A stretch of 60,000 bases of DNA from Liolophura sinensis (Eukaryota > Mollusca > Polyplacophora > Chitonida > Chitonidae), in NCBI RefSeq assembly GCF_032854445.1, contig NC_088301.1:51511187-51571186 (forward strand), read 5' to 3'. This document shows positions 32,890 to 45,229 of this stretch, one piece after another. The stretch's first letter is position 1. Every line of letters begins with the position of its first letter. The position numbers and the translations under genes are program-made. Under the pieces are notes generated by a model. The model saw only the letters and a program-made list of their open reading frames with translations. It did no database searches and was not told the origin of the DNA.

Positions 32890-35800
32890 TATCACTCAGA
32901 AAGGATACAACGAGTGGAATGTGATTTGACAAAAGATCGACACATGACTCCCCTTGGAACGAAAGCTCATTTCGTCGAGTCATAGAAATTTACCACGGAA
33001 CGGTTTTCTACTTTCAGCTCTTATAATTTCATACTACCTTTTCACTTGTGAAAACTACTTTGCCAGCAGGACCTCGTGTCAAAGGCCATACTCTAGTTTT
33101 CAGCAGCGGGGTAGAGCAGGAGGCACACTCTATGTAGAGAGAACAAACGAGTAATACAGCCTAACGGAAATTGATTTTGCGTGTTTCGATTCAAATTGAG
33201 TGAAAACGTCTGAAGACTGATTCCCGAGGACGTCCCCGAACAAGGGTCGATAATGACACGAGTTGGCCAACGCGCTACAAAGGCCGGTATCACACACGTT
33301 AGACACTCCAACCTCCTGACTGCTCTGTTGTCCAGGCTTTAACAGCTAACCATTGCACGTTGTTCTCATTTGTGAAGAAATTATAGATAAAATGAAAAAA
33401 AGGTCACTTCGCGCGAAGTACACTAAAGTCTTATCGACACAATAACGTGATGTTTTAAATTTAGCATGATGAGGAGAGCATCCAGTTATCACCGGGGTGT
33501 CGTACATGTATTGGACCTATTGTTCAATATCCTAGTTCTGGTGATAGATACACTACCCATAGAGTACACAAAATTACATCTGGCTGACTTAGCATTAATC
33601 CAATCACAGATTTTACGATGGACATTGGTGCTGTTATAAGCTCATGTCTCTTTTAAATGTAATGAACACGCGAAATATATATCATATTCGATCTGCCATT
33701 GTAGAAACAGAGACACTGGTGCCTATGTGGATCACTTATGCTTTGCATTCCTCACCAATAAATCACTTTGCAGGGCATATATCAGTGTCACCCAAAGACT
33801 GATCTGCAGAAGCTGTACTGGTGTTACGTGAAAACATGCATCTGGTTTTATGATTTGTATACAACACATAGAGTGTAAGTGCCTGATGGTTCGATACTGA
33901 ACCTTTGACCAGGTTTCAAATTGGACAACCAAAGTGACGTCCATGAACATTTCAAGCCGTACTCACTTGGGGTCGTCGATGGGAGATACACTGAGGGAAA
34001 TTGTAATGTCTTAGAACTTTTAGGACTACAGTTACAACTAAACTTAGAGAGGATGTTGTGGTAGATGCAATCACTGAGTTAAGATACGAAGGAAGATTAT
34101 ATCTGAATTACTATTGTTGTGGCAGCATTAGACAATGGTGCTTTCATGCGTGCACGTATACATTTGTTTCATGAGGAATTGTTATTCGTGCATAAACCAG
34201 GATTCTACTGGTGAAATAAGCATCCCCGAGGCCTGGTCCGTTTGCATTGTTTTAGTGTGATGATGACACAGTATTATAAGTAATTATAAATCAGTGGACG
34301 TCTAATAAATTGCACGTAACATCACTACAGTACTTTTTACCTAATTCTGCTTAAGCCATGGGACCAGGGGGTGTATACGGTTGCTTTATATGTGAACAGT
34401 CGGGAATACATCCCTAACTGAGGTAAACTATATACGTGGGACAATTTGCCAGCTATCGCACTGTCGTTACTGCTTAGTTTTTCCACTCTATGACTGTGTA
34501 GTCTTTTATATTTGGATTTATAGTGATATGAAAACAGTGAGTCCAAAATAGAACAGTTTAGATGTACATGCAGATGACATGAATGCGTCTTATGAAATAC
34601 AGCATTTTTTGAGTAACAAGTGGCTAAAATTGAGGGATGATGTTGTCACCAGACTTTTTGATAATTTTCTTTAAAACATCACGGTGTATATACCTGAATA
34701 TGCACTGTTTGCCTTTAACGTAGTTTGGAGTTCGATCAAGCAGTAAAATATCTCTGCCCATAAACCCACCATGCATGTGTAACAAGTGTGCTATATTTGG
34801 CTGTACATAAAGATACATAATTATTAAAATGTATCAACTCTCCTTACCTCAACGTTTTAAAGGGTATATCTTTTCCAAGACAGATCACATGTGTTGTAGA
34901 CGTACATATTTAACCAGAAACACATAACAACCGATGTGTGGTATACTGTATGCTGAATTGGTATTAAAGGTAACACCACAGGTGACAAGATATACTCTTC
35001 AAATTATTCTACCGATGTATTGACCCATTTTATTGATTTGGCCTATGTGTGAAGACAGGGATACTTATACCATCCCCTTAGGCCTTGTTCCGCAGCATCA
35101 GGCGGCAATTCGGTCATCCGTGAAATCGAGTCGAAACGGTATTGTGTATTTTTATACTGACATCAATCCGTGGCTTTGGTGTGTGCCACACAGGATCCAT
35201 GAGCAATTTGAAAATCATTTAGTATAATGTAACCTCAGAGTAACGAAACTAATCACTAGTGAACATTAACAAGAAATGATCCTGATATGCCCTTCTACAT
35301 TAAAAAAATTGTAATTGTCAGTACCGGAGCTAATTATTATGTTGTTATGCGTACTTTTATGTATACATGTAGTTAAGTCTGTTTTCAAGTAGAATAATCG
35401 CTCGTTCCAAAAGGTTCACAGCACCTATATCCGAGACTACCATAATCATAATAAAAATGACTGACTACATGCAATAGAGAGGCAGTGAACATTTTAGAAA
35501 TATGCTAGAATCATACCACTTGTGGGTTCATGTGTCATGCTAAAACTTGACCCTATGTTGTGGATTTATTATTTAACAGCTCAGCCCAAGACCTGTACAG
35601 TAACATATCAATAATGGATACTTATTTCTAGATTTTTTACATCAACCTCCTTTACCAGGTGAACGCAGAAGCTGGTGATTTAAAATAACTGTATACGCCG
35701 GAAAAATGTTGGTGGTTCAGACAAAGAAAAGGCATCAAAATTCCTAATCCAAATACATCCTCTTATGTATATATACCCCAGGCGTGTCATCTCAGTACTA

Positions 35801-36460
35801 TGTATTGGGTAACTGGAGGCAAAGCATACTTCTCTAAAGGTTTATATGATAATAGATGGTAATTTGTTCAAGTTATGACTGGGTTGGACATTGGCCCAAG
35901 ACCCATTAGGGTATTGTTTGTTTATAAAACAGTTTGTCGCCTTACACATAGCCTTCAGTGACACGCGGGATTACGGCGGTTTTATGACACTTTACTTTCT
36001 GTGCCGCCGGTAATTAGCTGACATTTTAAGGATGTGAGGATATGATGCATCTCACAAAGTAGAAGTGTCCGACTGTGTTCCCGGGATGAGCTGTCATGAT
36101 CACTGACTGTGACTCTTTATCATTTCCGTGGTTAATCGATACTCTACTGCACCAATGGTCTCCCAGGGACTCCCCCGTCGGTATGTCTTTAGTTGTTTCA
36201 TCTCCCCCTCCTCATTACTTGACCGTAGATTTGTCTGAACGTCATGGGTAAATGACTACGTTTAATCTCATGCCATCAGAATTGTTTCCTATCTTCTAGA
36301 CCACCGTGACCAGGAATTCCGGTGCTGCATGAGTTCATCAACATCTGTATGTGCCTCGTCTGAAACTTGGACCTCCATGCCAAGGCCGTGAAGCATCAGC
36401 CGAGAAGTGTTGCGGAAAATTTAATGACTAAAAAGCAGATTCTTCAAAGTGTGCTAAGAA
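32890..36460. other. Gene-free A+T-rich stretch
   Basis: No coding or repeat structure that I can support on either strand. Confidence 0.4.
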
Positions 36461-36566
36461 CTGAGACTCAAACTTTAATACATCTCATCCTAATACATAG
36501 GAAATGGAGATTTTATCATCGTTTATGACACTCTTTGAACAGTCGGCCACAGGTTTCTATATTTAT
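36461..36566 (+). repeat. Array flank, copy 1
   Basis: The stretch from GAGACTCAAACTTTAATACA through CATCGTTTATGACACTC and CCACAGGTTTCTATA recurs at 37,977-38,002 plus 38,279-38,370, where it is interrupted by a SINE. It is the leading flank of the 35-bp array, and both were duplicated together. Confidence 0.9.
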
Positions 36567-37976
36567 ACAGCACCGCGCAAATGTATAACAGTGATATTTA
36601 CATAGCGCAGCGTAGGTGTATAACAGTGATATTTATACAGCATAGCGTAAATGTATAACAGTGATATTTTTACGGCACCGCGTTGATGTATAACAGTGAT
36701 ATTTACAGTTATACACCACAGAGTGGATGTGTAACAGTGATATTTACACAGCACCACGGAGGTATATAACAGTAATATTTACACAGCACCACGTAGGTGT
36801 ATAACAGTGGTATTTATATAGCACCATGTAGGTGTAAAACAGTGATAATTACACAGCAGAGCTTAGATGTATAACAGTGATATTTACACAGCACCACATA
36901 GGTGTATAACAGTGGTATTTATATAGCACCATGTAGGTGTATAACAGTGATATTTACACAGCAGAGCGTATGTGTATAAGGTTGATATTTACACAGCACC
37001 GCATAGGTATATAACAGTGATATTTACACAGCACCACATAGGTGTATAACAGTGGTATTTATATAGCACCATGTAGGTGTATAACAGTGATATTTACACA
37101 GCAGAGCGTAGGTGTATAAGGTTGATATTTACACAGCACCGCATAGGTATATAACAGTGATATTTACACAGCAGAGCCTAGGTGTATAACAGTGATATTT
37201 ACATAGCACCGCGTAGGTGTATGGCGTTGATATTTACTTAGCACCGCGTACGTATATAACAGTGATATTTATACAGCACTGTTACAACAGTGATATTTCC
37301 CCTCACCGCGTAGATGTAGAACAGTGATATTTATACAGCACCGCGTAGGTGTACAACAGTGATATTTATACAGCACCGTGTAGGGTAGGTGTACAACAGT
37401 GATATTTACACATCACAGCATAATGTATAACAGTGATATTTATACACCACAGAGTAGAGAGTAGATGTGTAACAGTGATATTTACACAGAACCACGTAGG
37501 TGTATATCAGTGATATTTACACAGCAGAGCGTAGGTGTATAACAGTGATATTTACATAGCACCGCGTAGGTATATGACGTTGATATTTACTTAGCACAGC
37601 GTAGGTATATAACAGTGATATTTATACAGCACTGTTACAACAGTGATATTTACACAGCACCGCGTAGGTGTACAACAGTGATATTTATACAGCAACGTCT
37701 AGGGTTTGTGTACAACAGTGATATTTATACAGCACCGTGTAGGTGTACAGTAGTGATTTTTACACAGCACCGCGTAGGTGTCTAACAGTAATATTCACAC
37801 AGCACCGCGTAGATGTATAAAAGTGTGTAATTTATATTTTTTATATTTACATTTATACAGCACAGCGAAGATGTATAACAGTGATATTTATACAGCACGA
37901 CGTAGGTGTATAACAGTGCTATTTACACAGCATAGCGTAGGTATATAATAGTGACATTTATACAGCACAGCGTAGC
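36567..37976 (+). repeat. 35-bp satellite array, first block
   Basis: About forty contiguous units of a 35-base repeat, consensus close to TAGGTGTATAACAGTGATAT followed by TTACACAGCACCGCG. Higher-order structure is visible. A four-unit block (about 140 bases) repeats from about 36,896 and 37,035, and a segment of about ten units (about 350 bases, containing CAGCACTGTTACAACAG) repeats at about 37,172 and 37,531. No protein is supported. Confidence 0.95.
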
Positions 37977-38370
37977 TGAGACTCAAACTTTAATACATCT
38001 CGCCCTAATACTTTTTTTTTTTATTGGTGTTTTATGCCGTACTCAAGAATATTTCACTTATACGACGGCGGCCAGCATTATGGTGGGCGGAAACCGGGCA
38101 GACCCCGGGGGAAACCCACGACCATCCGCAGGTTGTTGACAGACCTTCCCACATACGGCCGGAGAGAAAGCCAACATGAGCTGGACTTGAACTCACAACG
38201 ACCGCATTGGTGAGAGACTCCTGGGTCATTACGCTGCGCTAGCGCGCTAACCAACTGAGCCACGGAGGCCCCCCCCGCCCCTAATACTTAGGAAATGGAG
38301 ATGTAGATTTTATTATCGTTTATGACACTCCTTGAACAGTCGACCACAGGTTTCTATACTTACACAACAC
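37977..38370 (+). repeat. Array flank, copy 2, split by a SINE
   Basis: The second copy of the flank seen at 36,461-36,566. It starts GAGACTCAAACTTTAATACA and is interrupted after CCCTAATACTT by the SINE, then resumes with CCCTAATACTTAGGAAATGG. Confidence 0.9.
38014..38278 (-). mobile_element. Full-length tRNA-derived SINE with 11-bp target-site duplication
   Basis: Read on the - strand it begins GGGGCCTCCGTGGCTCAGTT with an A-box-like segment (TGGCTCAGTTGGTTAGCGC), then a B-box-like GAGTTCAAGTCCAG, a conserved body, and a 3' end with a poly-A run next to position 38,014. The target-site duplication CCCTAATACTT is perfect at 38,003-38,013 and 38,279-38,289. It is the most complete SINE of this type in the window and can serve as the reference for the other copies. 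Confidence 0.95.
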
Positions 38371-38885
38371 CGCGTAGATGTGTAAAGGTAATATTTACAT
38401 AGCACCGCATAGGTGTATAACAGTGATATTTACACAGCAGAGCGTAGATTTATAACAGTGATATTTTTACGGCACCGCGTTGATGTATAACAGTGATATT
38501 TCCACAGCATCGGGTAGATGTATAACAGTGTGTAATTTATATTTATTTATATTTATATTTATACAGCACAGCGTAGGTTTACAACAGTGATATTTACACA
38601 GCACCGCGTAGATTTATAACAGTGATATTTTTACAGCAGAGCGTAGGTGTATAACAGTGATATTTACACAACACACTGTAGGTGTATAATAGTGATATTT
38701 ACACAGCACCGCGTAGGTGTATACCAGTGATATTTACACAGCACCGCTTAGATGTATAACAGTAATATTTATACAGCACAGCGTAGGTGTATAACAGTGA
38801 TATTTACACAGCACAGCGTAGGTGTATAAAAGTGATATTTACACAACACAGTGTAGGTGAATAACAGTGATATTTATACATATTT
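38371..38885 (+). repeat. 35-bp satellite array, second block
   Basis: About fifteen units of the same 35-base repeat as the first block, starting after the second copy of the flank and ending in a TATTTATACATATTTATACG stretch. Confidence 0.95.
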
Positions 38886-39089
38886 ATACGTGCACTTCCG
38901 CGAAATATATATAGTTCGCCATAAAAAGAGGTAGAGATTCTTCGTGTGCTTAATTTACGTAAATGCCTATATTGCATTAGCATTAAGCATCTTTGTAGAA
39001 TGTGTAATTACTTACAGACAGCATTTAAAACTGTATAAACGTCTTGAGAGCGCGGACGTGAACGAAATTGCAGCGCGTATGAATAGAAT

Positions 39090-39260
39090 TGGAAATACGA
39101 CGAACATCGCGTCTCGTGGGTTATAATTTCCACGTCACTCGAACAATATTTATAGTATTCAACCTTCACTGTGCAATATCCTCCATGTACATAATTTCAT
39201 AGTTCTTGGGTTATTTGTGTTGAGCGTTGTTTGAATTGGTCTTGCGATTATTGACACAGA
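39090..39260. repeat. Fold-back repeat family, partial copy C
   Basis: The right arm ATATTTATAGTATTCAACC then TTCACTGTGCAATATCC ends at about 39,181 and matches copies A and B. The inner part CGTCTCGTGGGTTATAATTT matches copy B. The following sequence to about 39,260 resembles 9,180-9,290. The left arm is lost or diverged. Confidence 0.6.
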
Positions 39261-39421
39261 ACGTCCGTTTTGATGGTGTAGAAATGTCAGTTTTGACGAC
39301 CAGATTGAGTAAAACTAGGTCGTTTTGTCAGGTACCTGCCGAAGGTAAGCGGTTTACTGGAAGTGGCACACCTGTTTTCCCCAAGCACAAACCTGAACGC
39401 CGTCAAATAATAAATTTCTGA

Positions 39422-42400
39422 GCATGGCGTTTAACACTAATCAATCAATCAATAATCAGCGAAAGTTATAAAGATACCACGGTCATCTTGAACGGTTTAT
39501 TGTCTTTAAGATGCAACGGACAAGAAAAGCGGACATTCACAATGCACTTGATGTTTGGTATCTTTACCTTTTATTACCATCACGAGCAACATTTTTGTGG
39601 AGATCAATGAGTTATTTAATTCTGAAATTTTATTTTAAAACAACTTTAAACAAATTAAGGAAAATATCTATGATATGTCTGGAAACTTGTCAGTAATAGC
39701 ATTTATAAGTAGATCTTACAAGCATTGTTGAGATGTAAAGGTAAATAAGCAACATTAACAACTTTCAGTGGAGATTTCAATTGCCTGGAGTAAATTTCAG
39801 TCTGCAAGATAAAACAAAAAAAAATTCTTTTTTTATTGCATCATGTAGATATGGCAATATAAACGTTGGAAGGTTAAAACGTTATTCCAAATATGAAATA
39901 ATCACAGGATAATGGAGTTATTTCCCCCTGCATCGAGTTATTTTCGATTTCGATTTCGATCGATTATTTTTGATTGCATTAACATAAAGATATTAAAACA
40001 AATTAGACCCCGAAATCCAACTAACCAGTGATGTTGGTGATATATTTAGTGATATTTAGAAGTTGTTAGTATGGTTTGAATCCAGCAGCTCACAACTGCA
40101 TTAAGTTTATGAATGTTAAGTAATCATACCTGAACATAGCTAACACCTGGCTTTAATCGACGGCAGTCTGATTGTACAATCCTCCGCTCCTGTAGTCTAT
40201 CTATTACTACAAAGGAACAATGCTCTGAAAAGTTTGTCTTATCTTTCAACAGTAAAGAATCGATCCAAAAAATCACCAAAATGTAATTAATAACTTTTTC
40301 CGTAAAGTTATTGACAAACAGACAGAAAGACAGGCAGAGAGACAGATTATCGTGACCTCCTTTGGCTGAGGTAAATAAAAAGGACATGTATTCAGCTGTT
40401 CCTGTCCCTGTTCAAACACTTAAGTATCCGACGTCGGAATATCACACAGACAGAGTCTCCTGTACTTCTACTGGAACCTCGTAACAAGTATATATGCTTC
40501 TCCACTGGACTGGAAAGTTGGGAATTTCGCTAATGTTCTTGAATGAAACCGCATTACTCCAATCTATGCGTCGAAACTGACATTCGTATACCAGCCGTCA
40601 ATCAGTTAGGATGTTCCTGGTCAACAATCCCAAGGCCAATTCCCAAAACGATGTATAGCACAAGCCACCAAAGAACTAAGGAAGTAATATAATGTACGAA
40701 AATAGGACGCAAACATGTAGTATTCAAGCAGTCAACAGATTTCAATGTCACCTAAACAACGATCTCCATGCAAACATAGAAGGAGGCAACATTTGCTGAC
40801 AGTACATTTTCACACACAAAAAATACAACAACGGAGACATATGCTGTAGACCACCGGTTGTCCCAGCGTTACAAGATCTGTTTGGCACGTACACCATACA
40901 TTTGCCACCTAGATTGCTTTAGTCTTGACCCGAAGACAACGACCATCTACCAGTTCATCCCATGAATTAATAACCAAGAATAAAATCCTGACCCATGTTC
41001 TCCAATATAGGCCTAGACCTCCACTATGGTTTTGCCTGGTGCGAATTAGTCTGTCTGCCACTGCAGGTGCCTTAAACGACGTATAGCTGTGCTTACAACT
41101 GGAGGATACCAGAGGAAACTATTCACTTTGACGTCATCACGAACGTCAGAATCGATATTATCGGCGTTTCAATGGTAAATAGATCATTGTTTCCTGTTTG
41201 AATCGACCTGGATCAATCCATTCATTGGCTTTAAAATGGTTGAAGATCAATTTTACTAAGGATGATTTCGTTTTGTGTGACTTTCGTTTAATTGTATATG
41301 TGAAACCAATAAGCCAGAACTGAAGCTCTGATTTCCTATTGAAATTCACACAGTCATTTTATGCTGCACAGAGTTTTTGTTGCATACACAGTGTTAAGTT
41401 TGTCAAATTATAAAATAGTTCTGGTCTATGTTATAACAATTTTAATGTGGCTGGAACAGCAATGTTTTAATAACTGCAGGTAACTTGTATGCAAATACAT
41501 CTTTTATAGATATAGTTTAACTTGTCATTAACACGGAAGCAAAAACTGTCAGTATTAACCGATCAAAAGGATCCAAAGAACAAAAAGATTTTTTAAAATA
41601 GAAAAATATATCGTTTTCCTTTTTGGAAAATTGAATTTCATGGTATGTGCTAAAATTCTTATTTATATGATCCCACAAGAGCTCGTTTGTGCAAGACCGA
41701 TGGATCAAATCAAAAGGTGTACATCAAGCGTATCTTCGGTCTGAGTGAGGATGGAAAACAAATGCTGGTTTGTTTTTATTTTAGAAAATTTTAACTAATG
41801 ACTGTTTGAAAGGCAACAACAGAAATTGTTATTGACATAATGCGTTATAAAGATGATTGATATTAGGTTCAGAATCGATCAAAATTAAGGATACAGAAGT
41901 GATGTAAAGGAGATGAGGAGTAACATATTAGAAATTACGGAAACGTAAAGCCCTTACATTGAGATATAGTTCGCAAAATATGCAGGGCATGGGATACGTG
42001 TGAGAAGAATTGACAGAAAGAATATAGCAACCTGAATCAGCTTTTAAAGAGAAAGTAAAAAAGGAAATCAGGAAAAGAGATATTGCATAGAATTCGAGAT
42101 GCTCTTGAAAAAAAAAACATAATGCGAACAAGATTCAGCAGATTAACGGAATGCAGAATTGGCATTGTTATTTGAATTTTTGTTTGGTGAGAGAGTTAAA
42201 TTTTCCTAGATTCAACACTTAAAGTAATAAAATGATAAATTATGTTTAACTCCCACCCCTGCTCCACGCGTTTAGGATGGTATTAACTGAACAAAAGCAT
42301 TACGTAGCTCCGATACACCAGCTGTTGGTTTAACACCGACTTTGAACAGGTTATCTGTGTATTGCCCAGCTGTCACTGTTCTTAGGGGCTTTGGTCATGC

Positions 42401-43540
42401 TCGTGTGTTTATTCAACTGTTTAACCTTCGTTGAAGACCATTTATTTGAAGACCTGCGATGTCGGTTATTATGACACAGGGGGAATCGTCCATGCGTCTT
42501 GTTTAGCAAAATTTATTTTTATAGCCGAACACAAGACATGCATAAAATGTAGATATACATATCTACAGATGTAGATGTGAGGTAGCTTGTTGCCTACACT
42601 TTGGTTTACATGATGACTCAATCATCATTACCAACCATGGTCAGGCACAACTGACCGTTAACTGCACAAACTGTAATAAGTTTGAGAAATGTATTTCGAG
42701 AAATTTAAAACTGGTTATAAATTTCAACAGACAAAGGCCTTAGTTTGAAGTACTTTGGAAAGAATGTGGCTAATTTCGGTTGGAACTGAAGTATGGGAGA
42801 CCTTACATACATGGAAGTTGCTTGGCGATCTATATTCTATATAATGTGACATCATCTGTGAAACACAGAAAAATGGCATAGATGTCCATTTTGCACATAA
42901 ACACATTGCCGCAGTTACGTTTTGTGTTAACTTACACGGTGATTGACGACTTCAGGGTGTACACAGTTCATAGGAGAATGATTAACCATCCTACAAAACA
43001 TACTCTCGCCATTATTAACCTCTGTGAGTGGAAACTCACTGATTTTGTAACGATGTCTTATGAAGATTACACGAAGCCCGTATCGATCCGAAAAGTGTAT
43101 CTGGCACCCTATCTTTCATTACATGATTGTGCTAATATTTAATTATCCGATATTTGCTTAAGTGGAAATCCTTGTAGGTACTTCATTGGATCGGTATTGT
43201 TAAATGGGAGAGAGAAGTCCGATGTATTAGCTTAGTATTTGCATCTATTGATTTATAAATTAATATTTCCTTTAGAATACTTTACTGAGAATGGTGTTAA
43301 TTTATTGATTGATTCCATATTAACCTTCTACAGTTTTAAGTCAATAGGGTTAGTGTGAAAGACAGTTCAGTATTTCGCGAAAGGTAATTCGGTTGGATTA
43401 CATAAAGCATATATAGGGTTTACATTTTTCGCCTGATTTCCTGGTAAAAATACATTTGATCTTCTAAATAAACCAATTATACAGACATATTTCAATAATA
43501 GTGACAAATTGAATTTGACCAGAAACTCTGGGCAAATGGG
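39422..43540. other. Gene-free A+T-rich stretch
   Basis: No supported gene. Short open frames exist, for example 42,882-43,142 (+, 86 codons), but without motifs or bounding signals. Confidence 0.4.
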
Positions 43541-43546
43541 ATGATT

Positions 43547-43740
<194 letters not shown>

Positions 43741-44059
43741 ATGATATGATATGATATGACCGTGTATATTTTCAAGAAGAATGCAAATCATCCCTGCGCG
43801 AAAAGGAAGAAAAAATGCCACTATAATATAACATTTCATATTTTAGGACTTTAGGCTCTTGATGTCATGTACGTCATGTCCAGCATAGTTCACAGAATGC
43901 ACTTTATTTAAGTTGGGTCATGTTGAAATACTATACCTGTTACGGTGAACGTGACTGAGATACTCTATAAACCCTTAGAATTATGAATGAAGCGGTGGAG
44001 TGGGGATTTGAGATGAAATACTGAAATAGAATGAAATGGATGATGTAAAAGCTTGACTT

Positions 44060-44320
44060 TTTGCTTGGTGTTTAACGTCGTTCTGAAGATTTTTGTTTAT
44101 ATGACGGTTCTTAGTTTTATGAGTGTAAGAAACCGGAGCAAAGGAGGAAACCCCCGACCGTTTCTTACAAGTACTGACACATGAATATAAATATGTATAT
44201 AACTACATTGAATGGCTAAATCACGTGCTAATTTCATTTGTTTAAATATTTGATCGGTGTTTTATGCCATACTTAAAACGTTTTCACTTATACGATGGCG
44301 ATCAGTAGAGTGAACCAGAA
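44060..44320 (-). repeat. Degraded SINE fragments
   Basis: TTGCTTGGTGTTTAACGTCG and GAGGAAACCCCCGACCG (44,070-44,165), then TATTTGATCGGTGTTTTATGCC and ACTTATACGATGGCGATCAG (44,235-44,305), resemble the 3' half of the SINE at 38,014-38,278. They appear to be two pieces or two copies, both with the A-rich end at the left. Confidence 0.55.
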
Positions 44321-44490
44321 TTGTTGCCAACCTTTATGAAGTTGCTGGCGAACTCCCCCACCTGGGACTGCACAAATTTCAACACCACATATAGCAAAAC
44401 GGTCACAGCGTCATCGACAGCTTATTTTCGGCAGGCCATCGGAAGGAGTGAGGGCGGAGTATCCACGCTTCTTGGGCCTCTTATACAAAG

Positions 44491-44582
44491 CGATTGTAGC
44501 TTAAGCTGATTGTAACTACCATGACAACGTACGCTTTTGATATGTGTCGCCATGGTAGTTACAATCAACTTAGCCTACGATG
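44491..44582. repeat. Short, strong inverted repeat (hairpin)
   Basis: The left arm at 44,491-44,526 contains GATTGTAACTACCATG, exactly complementary to CATGGTAGTTACAATC in the right arm at 44,551-44,566. Pairing continues outward with few mismatches to about 35 bases. The loop is about 20-24 bases. The size fits a small fold-back element or a microRNA-precursor-like hairpin. Confidence 0.85.
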
Positions 44583-44882
44583 GTTTTGTGCAAGCGGCCC
44601 CAGGCCAACAACAGAATGGCGCTCCACCCGTTGGTCAAGGCCTGTTATCAAAGTTTTGGCGCGCTCATGACGCCTCATTTCGCACACAATTGCACTGACG
44701 ATCATTCTCTGCCCGTATGCGATCTTTCATGTGGTAGTCAGCCAGACCCATCGTTGTTATTGGGATACCCGGACATTGATCAGTGGTTGTCCTAGGCGCG
44801 TGACGTGAGCTAAACTCAGGGGTAGTTGTAATTCCATTTACCACTTCCAATCTGGGAAAACTACCAAAATAAACAGGATTGA

Positions 44883-45220
44883 TCAGAAAGAGCTGTCTCG
44901 TTTTACAGCAACCTGGCCATTTCCATTACAGACGGTGCCCTTTTCGAAGGTCCACGTCTTCGGTGAACGAGTCATTTCCTCATCTGGAATCATCGGTGTA
45001 CATGGAATCGGGATACACGTGTCTTCTGGCCTTATCGAACTTTTGGAGAGAGCATATATTACACAGCTCACAGACTCTGGTAACATACATGGAGGAACTT
45101 TAATTAAATTAAATGGCAGTGCGTCGCTTTCAACTGTGGTCATTTTGTGGATTTCCTTAAGTTCAACAAAATGATTACCGTTCCTTTTGACATAGAAACG
45201 ACAATATTGAAACAACTTAC
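44883..45220 (-). other. Cys-containing open stretch, possible exon
   Basis: A stop-free stretch on the - strand of about 110 codons with protein-like composition and seven spaced cysteines, including PPCMLPESVSC and EDTCIPIPCTP segments. It could be an exon entered from an acceptor near 45,215 (TTGTGCAG). I see no partner exon, promoter or known domain. Confidence 0.2.
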
Positions 45221-45229
45221 ACTGCACAA

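Noticed and set aside
38199-38278. Functional tRNA gene on the - strand
   Set aside because: The A-box and B-box words belong to the head of a SINE; the sequence does not fold into a full cloverleaf that I could draw, and it is followed by the SINE body and A-rich tail.
36567-38885. CRISPR-like array
   Set aside because: Units are directly contiguous without unique spacers and the setting is an animal genome; it is a satellite.
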